From Deltaproteobacteria bacterium (GTDB taxonomy: Bacteria > Bdellovibrionota_C > UBA2361 > SZUA-149 > JAITKM01), in the NCBI GenBank assembly GCA_031278395.1, contig JAITKM010000016.1, positions 1-9,294 of the forward strand: 9,294 nucleotides of DNA. The letters run 5' to 3'. The notes beneath the pieces are model-generated. The model had not been told where the DNA came from. It searched no databases and saw only the letters and a list, made by a program, of their open reading frames with translations. Positions 1 to 4,921 of the stretch are shown here, piece by piece. Within the stretch, counting starts at the first letter, position 1. Every line of letters starts with the position of its first letter. The position numbers and the translations under genes were made by a program.

Positions 1-284
1 TTGTCGCCCTCAATATAGAGATTCTCGGTGGTGTCCCAATCCTTGCTCTCTTCCGGACAAGGGCGGAGCGTCTTGCGGATAGGTCGTCCTGCCTCGGCAA
101 TGGCGGCGCGCTTGCCCACCCACGTGAACTCGTATGCTTCGTCGGTGAACACGTCCTCGCCCAGCATGGCGCGCAGCAGTTCGATATTCACTTTGCCCTC
201 TACGACCGCGCCAGGGAATAGCGCGGCAATCTTCGCCACGTTCTCGGCGGTGAGGTTCGGCGTTTCAAATTTCATTTTATTCAT
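1..284 (-). CDS. mod: Type III restriction-modification DNA methyltransferase (Mod), N-terminal fragment cut by the window edge
   Basis: Reading leftwards from an ATG at 284, the frame stays open for 94 codons to the window edge, so the gene continues outside. The protein begins MNKMKFETPNL. Residues 71-95 hold KTLRPCPEES, then a Trp-Asp-Thr-Thr segment and NLYIEGDN, which is the stretch that precedes the SAM-binding and DPPY catalytic region in adenine-specific methyltransferases of type III (Mod) systems. The catalytic motifs lie beyond the edge. Mod methylates adenine in the host DNA and also gives a partner Res endonuclease its specificity; any res gene would lie further left. The ATG at 284 is preferred over the in-frame ATG at 275 because a GGGAG lies 11 nt before the former and 20 nt before the latter. 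GC is about 57%, far above the neighbouring secretion genes, which suggests separate acquisition. A stand-alone methyltransferase or a type IIG enzyme is possible. Confidence 0.82.
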   Translation of the reverse strand, partial: MNKMKFETPNLTAENVAKIAALFPGAVVEGKVNIELLRAMLGEDVFTDEAYEFTWVGKRAAIAEAGRPIRKTLRPCPEESKDWDTTENLYIEGD

Positions 285-290
285 AATTTA

Positions 291-349
291 TCTGTCTCCC
301 AATTTTTCCCAATTTTGATTTGTCTGTCTCCTAATTTTTCCCAATTTTG
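291..349. repeat. Two-copy tandem repeat, 32-bp period, in the mod leader
   Basis: Positions 291-317 and 323-349 match at 26 of 27 bases, with a 5-base spacer. The unit starts TCTGTCTCC and continues with AATTTTTCCC and AATTTTG. Read in the mod direction, each unit carries a purine-rich Shine-Dalgarno-like GGAG, so the duplication doubles the ribosome-binding segment. Length change here could alter the leader or expression of mod. Confidence 0.85.
296..300 (-). promoter_or_regulatory. Ribosome binding site of mod
   Basis: On the - strand GGGAG lies 11 nt before the ATG at 284, which favours that start. It sits inside the tandemly repeated segment 291-349; the second repeat copy carries a comparable AGGAG that is not followed by a start codon. 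Confidence 0.5.
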
Positions 350-471
350 CAGGTTATTGTTGAATTGGTAATTCTAAGATAATTTTTCTTCGTTACGTAT
401 GATATGTTTATAATATTTTCGCTGCTAAATTTTGTATCCACGTGAACAATTCATCTCATTGATTTGTTTTG

Positions 472-502
472 TTGCCGCGGGGTTATATGACCGAATTATA
501 AT
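472..502 (+). promoter_or_regulatory. Weak candidate sigma-70-type promoter toward the secretion operon
   Basis: TTGCCG at 472-477 (4 of 6 to the -35 consensus) is separated by 19 bp from a perfect TATAAT at 497-502. The spacer is longer than optimal and the transcript would have a leader of about 250 nt. In such an AT-rich stretch TATAAT arises easily by chance, so this is a suggestion only. Confidence 0.18.
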
Positions 503-752
503 ACTGTCTAGAGGTTTCTCTGGTCTTTACTAACCACTAACCACTTCCTTTTATACTGTAGTATTACACGACAACTCGATTCGCAGCCTGTAGCATAATT
601 CTACAGCTCGCAAAATCTAAATATTTATAATTCATCAATAAATCGAATTTCAAAAAATTGGCATGGCTTTGCTTTGGTATAGATTCATGCTTTGTGGTTT
701 TTTCAGTAAACTAACGAAGCACAAAGTTTTTATAAATTTGTATTTAAAAAAC

Positions 753-756
753 GGAG
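753..756 (+). promoter_or_regulatory. Ribosome binding site of the sigma factor gene
   Basis: GGAG lies 6 nt before the ATG at 763, a good position that supports this start. Confidence 0.6.
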
Positions 757-762
757 TGCCAA

Positions 763-1548
763 ATGGAAGTTCAAACAGATGTAGTTACAAATGCCATACC
801 TGACACAGTCAAATTAACAAACTTAAGCAAGATTAATAATCTAATTGAGAACAATATTATATTTGCTAAACAATTAGTAAACAGGTTTTTTAATACAGCA
901 GCTAAAAGCGGTTTAGATAAGGAGGATATTCAAAGTGCTGCTTTCTGGGGACTGTGTGTCGCAGCACAAAAATTCAATGACACTAGTGACGAAAGCTTTA
1001 GAGGTTACGCTAAATCACGAATTTATGGCGCTATGCTGGATATTGTGCGACGTGAAGGCGTAATTACTAAAAAAATTTATGACTCCTTAAATAACAAAAA
1101 AAAGAAAAAGTTTAATTCAGCGGAGACGCTCGAAAATACTAATGCTACTCCAGAACCTCAAAAATTTACACTGCCTTATTCTGTCCTAAACACAACTACT
1201 GATTTCAGACGGGCGGCGGCTATTTTACATGAATTAAATTTAGTCGTGATTCCGGGACAGACGCTAGATGTAGTTGAATTATGCTATCATTGTAAACTCG
1301 AGCCAGAAGATAATCAAATTGTCGAAGAAAAAGAAAAAGCTTGGAAAAGCATTTTAAATAAACTCTCCAGCAAGGAAAGAGTTATTGTAGAATTACACTA
1401 TCTAAATGGTTATTCCCTGGAGCAAATCAGAAAGACTTACAATGTTTCAAAAGCTACAGTTTCAAGATGGCATACCAAAGCCTTAGATAAATTAAGACGA
1501 ATTTTAGAACATGATTTAGATTTATTATTTTTATTAACTGGTAAGTAA
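763..1548 (+). CDS. FliA-like (sigma-28-type) alternative sigma factor heading the secretion operon
   Basis: The 261-residue protein has two recognisable sigma-70 parts. Region 2 lies at about residues 24-97 and includes DIQSAAFWGLCVAAQKF and FRGYAKSRIYGAMLDIVRR, the pattern that in FliA-type sigma factors contacts core RNA polymerase and the -10 element. Region 4 lies at about 190-248 and includes LSSKERVIVELHYLNGYSLE followed by the helix-turn-helix IRKTYNVSKATVSRW. The middle (about 105-185, region 3) is poorly conserved and has a lysine-rich stretch at 112-116. The length suits the FliA/WhiG family. The gene is 12 bp upstream of sctJ on the same strand, so I infer a sigma factor dedicated to the secretion genes, perhaps autoregulated. 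The lysine stretch is encoded by A8-G-A5 at 1096-1109, a possible slippage site. Its promoter specificity cannot be read from the sequence. Confidence 0.82.
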   Translation: MEVQTDVVTNAIPDTVKLTNLSKINNLIENNIIFAKQLVNRFFNTAAKSGLDKEDIQSAAFWGLCVAAQKFNDTSDESFRGYAKSRIYGAMLDIVRREGVITKKIYDSLNNKKKKKFNSAETLENTNATPEPQKFTLPYSVLNTTTDFRRAAAILHELNLVVIPGQTLDVVELCYHCKLEPEDNQIVEEKEKAWKSILNKLSSKERVIVELHYLNGYSLEQIRKTYNVSKATVSRWHTKALDKLRRILEHDLDLLFLLTGK

Positions 1549-1560
1549 AATAATTTAGTT

Positions 1561-2472
1561 ATGAAAAACTTTTTTTTAATAATTTGTTTAAGTCTCCTGA
1601 CTTTGACTTCTTGTAAGGAAGTTATCCTGCATGATTTGAGTGAAACGAAAGCCAATAAGGTTTGTGTTATCTTGAATGAATATAAAATAACGGCAGATAA
1701 AGTTAAGGCAGGCAATAATTGGAATATTCAGGTGCCGATTAAAGATGTTTTTAGCGCTTTACGTATCTTAGATAAAAGTCGCTTCTTAAAACGTGATTCA
1801 TTGAAAACTAAAACAGAAAACAAAGGTTTTATGGTGAGTAAAGATGAACGACAAAAAGCTTTAGAGCGCGAATTAGCTATGAATCTCGAAGAAACTTTAG
1901 AGGCAATACCAGAAATCTTAGAGGCGCGAATACATTTTTACTTTAGCGCACCTAACGATTTTGATCTCTTGCTAGAACCTAAACAAAAATCAGCTAGTGT
2001 TTTGTTAGTTGTAAATAGTCAAGTTGATACTAATGACGACAATTTAAAAAGTATTGTAATTCAATTAATTTCTGGGGCGGCTGGAGTTGAAGAACAGGGA
2101 ATTAATATCATTGTCGCCAAAGATTTTATAGATAACGATAATTTTGTTTGGACGGCTAAGACAAATGCAATTAGCGCAAGCAATATTTTAGGGCTAGAGC
2201 TGGCTCCAATTTTTCTAAATAAAATATTTTTAATTTCCATTCTGAGCTTTTTGGGATTTTTAATGTTGAGTTATTGTATTCGTCGCCAAAGAGGCAAAGC
2301 TAAAAAACAATCTGACTCACAAAAAATAATTACAGAGCAAGCTGCAGATAAAGTTAAAGCTCAGGCGATGGTAGCCGAGAGCCAAAAAACAGTAATTAGT
2401 CCAGAGGAAAAGAAAATTAGTAATTTAGGGAAATTTAAACCTTTTCGTTATTTAAATCAGGGATTATTTTAA
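1561..2472 (+). CDS. sctJ: SctJ-type inner-membrane ring lipoprotein (YscJ/PrgK/MxiJ family)
   Basis: The protein has 303 residues. It starts with a lipoprotein signal ending LTSC, which places the lipidated Cys at residue 18. Residues 22-70 form the first ring-building domain (LHDLSETKANKV opening, then VPIKDVFSALRIL). A linker leads to the second ring-building domain at about 108-188, with NLEETLEAIPEILEARIHF, SASVLLVV and IVIQLISGAAGVEEQGINII, all characteristic of the YscJ family. A single membrane helix spans 221-240 and is followed by the basic RRQRGKAKK and a cytoplasmic tail of about 55 residues. SctJ forms a ring of the injectisome basal body around the export gate. The lipobox and length exclude flagellar FliF, which is about twice as long. 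No Shine-Dalgarno is visible before the ATG. T8 at 1570-1577 lies in the signal-peptide codons. The stop overlaps the next start by one base. Confidence 0.9.
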   Translation: MKNFFLIICLSLLTLTSCKEVILHDLSETKANKVCVILNEYKITADKVKAGNNWNIQVPIKDVFSALRILDKSRFLKRDSLKTKTENKGFMVSKDERQKALERELAMNLEETLEAIPEILEARIHFYFSAPNDFDLLLEPKQKSASVLLVVNSQVDTNDDNLKSIVIQLISGAAGVEEQGINIIVAKDFIDNDNFVWTAKTNAISASNILGLELAPIFLNKIFLISILSFLGFLMLSYCIRRQRGKAKKQSDSQKIITEQAADKVKAQAMVAESQKTVISPEEKKISNLGKFKPFRYLNQGLF

Positions 2473-2750
2473 TGTTACTGAGTGAAAAATTAGAAATTTC
2501 GTGTGTGCAATTTTACGAATTGTTGCTTGCTTTTTCATATTCAAGAAACAGGTCAGAGACATTACAAATCGCGTCTTGTTTAGGTAACGAAAATGATCAG
2601 AGCGCAATTAAACTTGCCTTAAAACTCTTGGATCTAGATTTTGAATCGGCAGCTATATTAGTAATGCAAACTTTGAAAATGGCTGAGATTGGATGTGCGG
2701 ATGAACATATTATTTTACGAAAAAAAATTTGGGACGTTGTTTTTTTATGA
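2472..2750 (+). CDS. Small helical protein, possible SctG-type needle co-chaperone
   Basis: This 92-residue protein starts at an ATG overlapping the sctJ stop (TAATG), with no Shine-Dalgarno, so it is probably translated by coupling. It has no signal peptide or membrane segment and looks all-helical: ETLQIASCL, then SAIKLALKLLDLDFESAAIL, then IILRKKIW. By eye the helix spacing resembles the TPR-like YscG/PscG proteins, which hold the needle subunit in the cytosol together with SctE; the best stretch is about residues 30-86. That likeness is weak and is an inference from pattern and context, between the ring gene and the sorting-platform gene and in the same operon as the needle genes. Alternatives are a reduced SctK or an unrelated small chaperone. 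The reading frame is maintained across A8 at 2720-2727 and T7 at 2740-2746. Confidence 0.55.
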   Translation: MLLSEKLEISCVQFYELLLAFSYSRNRSETLQIASCLGNENDQSAIKLALKLLDLDFESAAILVMQTLKMAEIGCADEHIILRKKIWDVVFL

Positions 2751-3658
2751 ATTATTCTAAGCTAGAAGCCATAGCCAAACTTTTAAATTTCTTACCACAA
2801 TTAGAAAATTGTGCGGAAAAAGTATTTAATAAGCGAAGTTTTATTCAAAGACATACTAGGCTGTCTAGGCAAACTAAGCGTTTCTTAGAACGAATTGCCC
2901 GGCATCTAACCACTAATTTAGAGGTTAAGGCTCAATTTGAGCTATTGCCAGAACAACTAAATCCGGAAGAACGATTGCCAATGTTTTTTAAGACTGGTTG
3001 TGTATCTATGCAATTTAGAGTTGATCAAGAGACGGCTATGTTGTTTTTCCCATATGAAGCTATATATGAAATAGCCATTTTAGTTGCTGGTCAAAAAAAT
3101 CAAAGACTTTTAACCCACCCTTCTAATGAAGAGTTAATTGCTGTCAGTTATTATATAGCTAAACTTTTATGCGATAATCAGGTTTTTACCGAAAAAATAA
3201 TTTATCTAATTTCAGTTAATTTACACCCGGCGTCTGAGGTAGACGAGAATACAGAGAAATTAAAAAATCTTTTATTAAGTAAATTAGAACAAGGAAAATG
3301 TTTTTTAGAATGTTTTAAGCTGGCACTAAATCAACAAAACTATTGGTTGCTTGCCTTTGTCTCGGATAAATTAGGTGAAAATCTTTTGGAGGCTGCAAAA
3401 TTTGAAATTCCTAAAAATTACTTATTTAATTGTTTAACTCAACAGAAACTAGACTGTAGCTTGAATTTCGAACTATATAAAACTAAGCTTTTAATATTTA
3501 ATAATTTGAAAATCGGTCAAAAATTTATTTTTCCTTTAACAGAACTATCTCAAATTCCAACTAAATTAAAAGGAACGAATTGGGGATTAAATGTTAAATT
3601 TATAGAAAATAAAAGTTTAAACAAACTATTCATATCTTCCATTGGGGGGCTATGTTAG
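2747..3658 (+). CDS. Probable SctQ N-terminal half (sorting-platform protein with degenerate SpoA1)
   Basis: The chosen start is the ATG at 2747, which shares ATGA with the stop of the preceding gene; an in-frame TTG at 2729 would add six residues inside that gene and has no support. The resulting 303-residue protein begins MNYSKLEAIAKLL. It has no signal peptide or membrane helix. The last 65 residues (SLNFELYKTKLLIF, then NNLKIGQKFIFPLTEL, a gap, and WGLNVKFIENKSLNKLFISSI) show the strand pattern of a SpoA/FliN-like domain, where a short loop precedes a 'GQ.FIFPL' turn. This would be the first SpoA domain of SctQ; the second is encoded by a separate gene 80 nt downstream. SctQ builds the cytoplasmic pods that sort substrates and hold SctK/SctL/SctN. 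The first 230 residues are not recognised. The assignment rests on the C-terminal pattern and on gene order. Confidence 0.58.
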   Translation: MNYSKLEAIAKLLNFLPQLENCAEKVFNKRSFIQRHTRLSRQTKRFLERIARHLTTNLEVKAQFELLPEQLNPEERLPMFFKTGCVSMQFRVDQETAMLFFPYEAIYEIAILVAGQKNQRLLTHPSNEELIAVSYYIAKLLCDNQVFTEKIIYLISVNLHPASEVDENTEKLKNLLLSKLEQGKCFLECFKLALNQQNYWLLAFVSDKLGENLLEAAKFEIPKNYLFNCLTQQKLDCSLNFELYKTKLLIFNNLKIGQKFIFPLTELSQIPTKLKGTNWGLNVKFIENKSLNKLFISSIGGLC

Positions 3659-3672
3659 GGGGAGAGGGGAGG
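3644..3672 (+). other. Guanine-tract cluster (possible G-quadruplex) over the sctQ-N stop codon
   Basis: Within an AT-rich operon, runs of 6, 5, 4 and 2 G lie at 3644-3649, 3658-3662, 3666-3669 and 3671-3672, with loops of 8, 3 and 1 nt. The TAG stop of sctQ-N at 3656-3658 sits inside. A two-layer quadruplex is allowed by the spacing; three layers would need the first run split or a long loop. This could slow ribosomes or protect the transcript. No function is shown. Confidence 0.4.
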
Positions 3673-3696
3673 CTAGATAATTAGGTTATAGGTCGG

Positions 3697-3712
3697 TTAA
3701 ACGGCTGTTTAA
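3697..3712 (+). other. Small hairpin just upstream of the sctQ-C ribosome binding site
   Basis: TTAAAC and GTTTAA pair around a GGCT loop (6-bp, AT-rich stem), 11 nt before the AGGAGGT of the next gene. There is no T tract, so it is not an intrinsic terminator. It may be chance. Confidence 0.3.
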
Positions 3713-3723
3713 AAATAAAATTT

Positions 3724-3730
3724 AGGAGGT
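3724..3730 (+). promoter_or_regulatory. Consensus ribosome binding site of sctQ-C
   Basis: AGGAGGT lies 8 nt before the ATG at 3739, a perfect Shine-Dalgarno. It contrasts with the absence of any before sctJ and the overlap-type start of sctQ-N, and it supports sctQ-C as an independent gene. Confidence 0.85.
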
Positions 3731-3738
3731 AATTATTT

Positions 3739-4071
3739 ATGTTTACAGAAGAAATACAATCTTTATTAAAAACACCTGAAACTTCTTTAGATGTTCAAAC
3801 GATTAGAGTTGGCGCAGGCAAAGAAAAGACTTTTTTTTCTGGAGAGCAGGTTAGACTGCTTGACGATTTGAAGTTGACGCTTGGTGTGCAAATTGGTGGC
3901 TTAAGTGTTACCGCACATCAATTGTTGGATTTGTCTCCAAATCAGTTTTTCGAGTTTGAAATAAACCCGCATACAAGTTTGTCATTATTTGTCGAAGGAG
4001 AAAAAATTGCTACGGCAAAATTCATTGCCATTAATGATAAGCTCGGTATTGAAATTATGGAGGTAAAATAA
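3739..4071 (+). CDS. SctQ C-terminal SpoA protein (FliN/HrcQb-like)
   Basis: This protein has 110 residues. Residues about 43-108 form a complete SpoA domain: LDDLKLTLGVQIGG, then LSVTAHQLLDLSPNQFFEFE, then LSLFVEGEKIATAKFIAIN and DKLGIEIMEV. This is the usual order of the FliN/SctQ C-terminal fold (L.V.V.IG ... LL.L..G...ELD ... V.LYV.G..IA.GE.V.V.. ..GVRI). Two such domains dimerise and cap the SctQ pods of the cytoplasmic sorting platform. In many injectisomes this domain is the end of SctQ or an internal translation product; here it is its own gene with a perfect Shine-Dalgarno, as in the HrcQa/HrcQb split of plant-pathogen systems. Its stop is one base from the next start. T8 at 3831-3838 is a possible slippage site. 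Confidence 0.82.
   Translation: MFTEEIQSLLKTPETSLDVQTIRVGAGKEKTFFSGEQVRLLDDLKLTLGVQIGGLSVTAHQLLDLSPNQFFEFEINPHTSLSLFVEGEKIATAKFIAINDKLGIEIMEVK
4059..4064 (+). promoter_or_regulatory. Ribosome binding site of the rod-like gene
   Basis: GGAGGT lies 8 nt before the ATG at 4073 and inside the last codons of sctQ-C, a strong and ideally spaced site that fixes the start. Confidence 0.85.
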
Positions 4072-4072
4072 A

Positions 4073-4411
4073 ATGTCAGAAATACAAGACGCAATTAAGG
4101 CTAGCCAAACCAGCATTACGGCAACAGCTCAAAGTTATTTACCAGAGCCGTCGTCTTCTGGAATGGGAGTTTTTAGAGACATTCTGTCAGTTGTAAGTTC
4201 AGTTGGTAGCGCTGTTTTAGGCGCAAGAAGTGGCTTATTGGGGATTGCGAATGGTGCTGATTTAAATGGTGTTTCTGGAACGAACAATGAATTAATTTTG
4301 GCACAAATAGAAATGCAACGCGAAATGCAAGTTACTTCCATGATTTCTAATATTGAAAAGTCGAAACACGAAGCTCAGATGACACCAATTAGAAATATTC
4401 GAGTGTCGTAA
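4073..4411 (+). CDS. Small needle/inner-rod family protein, SctI-like
   Basis: This 112-residue protein has no signal peptide. Residues 1-28 are polar and rich in Ser, Thr and Gln. Residues 29-62 form a Gly/Ala/Ser-rich hydrophobic segment (GMGVFRDILSVVSSVGSAVLG and on to GLLGIANGA), unusual for an inner rod. The C-terminal helix, about 78-110 (LAQIEMQREMQVTSMISNIE, then KSKHEAQMTPIRNIRV), matches the end of the next protein at about 12 of 21 positions, showing that the two are related. Injectisome rod and needle subunits share such C-terminal helices, so I propose SctI: the inner-rod piece linking export gate and needle. The hydrophobic segment leaves open a small translocator or a second needle subunit. 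Strong ribosome binding suggests high expression. Recognition rests on size, context and the shared motif. Confidence 0.6.
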   Translation: MSEIQDAIKASQTSITATAQSYLPEPSSSGMGVFRDILSVVSSVGSAVLGARSGLLGIANGADLNGVSGTNNELILAQIEMQREMQVTSMISNIEKSKHEAQMTPIRNIRVS

Positions 4412-4427
4412 TAATATTAATATTTTT

Positions 4428-4434
4428 AGGAGGT
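4428..4434 (+). promoter_or_regulatory. Consensus ribosome binding site of the needle gene
   Basis: AGGAGGT lies 4 nt before the ATG at 4439; the complement to the anti-Shine-Dalgarno is full but the spacing is slightly tight. It sets the start and suggests high translation. Confidence 0.82.
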
Positions 4435-4438
4435 AGCT

Positions 4439-4723
4439 ATGTCAACCGTAACCAATACCAACACTAGTGCGATGAATATGGAGCAGTTGAGGCGGGATGC
4501 TGAAGCAGCTTTTAGTTTAGGTGCAACAGAAGACGAAACTTGGGCTTTTGTCGGAAATGCACTAAATAGCAAAAGCTATGGCGGCTTAGACTCAGCAGTA
4601 AAAAACATGATTATTCAGCAAGCTATGCAGAAAAAAGCTGAAATTTCAAATTTTATTACGAATATTCTCAAGACACTTCACGAAGCGTCAATGGCAATTA
4701 TCCGTAATATGAGATTAGGATAA
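4439..4723 (+). CDS. Type III secretion needle subunit, SctF-like
   Basis: The 94-residue protein has a polar, Thr/Asn-rich N-terminus, a helix at about 14-40, a loop around 48-55 with SKSYGGLDSA, and a long C-terminal helix from about 57 that ends LHEASMAIIRNMRLG. This is the layout of needle subunits (about 80-90 residues: helix, turn, helix, short conserved tail). From memory the ending 'AAIIQNFR' of PrgI/MxiH-type needles closely parallels 'MAIIRNMR' here. Needle subunits polymerise in over a hundred copies into the extracellular tube. The gene follows its paralogue by 27 nt, has a consensus Shine-Dalgarno, and is followed by a large hairpin that could end or process the transcript, as expected for a structural subunit made in excess. 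A pilin-like unrelated small protein is unlikely in this context. Confidence 0.68.
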   Translation: MSTVTNTNTSAMNMEQLRRDAEAAFSLGATEDETWAFVGNALNSKSYGGLDSAVKNMIIQQAMQKKAEISNFITNILKTLHEASMAIIRNMRLG

Positions 4724-4731
4724 AATAAAAT

Positions 4732-4912
4732 TGTAGTAGTGTGGCAAATCTAAAACTTTAAACTGGAATTTTTAAACTACAGATAGCACAGAGGGGATAG
4801 TGGATAAAAAAACTTAGTGTTCTCTGTGCTATCTGTAGTTTTATTTATTAGGGGATTAAGGGCGAGCTGTTGAGTGGGGGGCAAGTTTTAGATGTTACAT
4901 GCTACTACTACA
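4732..4912. repeat. Nested inverted repeat (about 181 nt) filling the sctF-sctV gap
   Basis: Three paired arms are nested. The outer arms TGTAGTAGT (4732-4740) and ACTACTACA (4904-4912) match over 9 bp. The middle arms ATCTAAAACTT (4748-4758) and AAGTTTTAGAT (4883-4893) match over 11 bp. The inner arms at 4774-4793 and 4822-4841 match perfectly over 20 bp (AAACTACAGATAGCACAGAG and its complement). The inner loop is 28 nt, and the right side carries an extra G-rich stretch at 4851-4881. The element starts 8 nt after the sctF stop and ends 9 nt before the sctV start. Its boundaries suggest either a regulatory RNA structure or a MITE-like inserted palindrome. No clear target duplication is visible at its ends. 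Confidence 0.8.
4774..4850 (+). terminator. Strong stem-loop with T-rich tail after the needle gene, possible partial terminator
   Basis: The perfect 20-bp stem (4774-4793 with 4822-4841), 28-nt loop, is followed by the T-rich TTATTTATTA at 4841-4850. The stem is longer and the loop bigger than in typical intrinsic terminators and the T tract is interrupted, so it may act as an attenuator or 3' stabiliser that lets some transcription continue into sctV. Confidence 0.45.
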
Positions 4913-4921
4913 TAAGATGAT

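Larger units (their letters stand above)
285..762. other. AT-rich divergent intergenic region between mod and the sigma gene
   Basis: No credible gene is seen. Besides the tandem repeat at 291-349, the region holds three TATAAT hexamers (409-414, 497-502, 626-631), none with a good -35 at 17 bp. A small hairpin lies at 588-606 (CTGTAG, 7-nt loop, CTACAG). A 7-bp inverted repeat pairs CTTTGTG at 690-696 with CACAAAG at 720-726 just upstream of the sigma gene. ACTAACC occurs twice in tandem near 529-542. The length and AT-richness suit a divergent promoter region with a regulated leader for the secretion operon, but no operator can be assigned. Confidence 0.5.

Noticed and set aside
28-318. 96-residue open frame on the + strand
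   Set aside because: It lies antisense to mod, whose protein has a recognisable conserved motif; the frame has no family resemblance and runs into the intergenic repeat.
2729-2746. TTG start adding six residues to the SctQ-N protein
   Set aside because: It lies inside the previous gene with no Shine-Dalgarno; the ATG at 2747 makes a typical ATGA overlap.
3658-3738. sctQ broken by a recent frameshift
   Set aside because: The second part has its own perfect Shine-Dalgarno and ATG and a complete SpoA domain, and an 80-nt noncoding gap separates the two.
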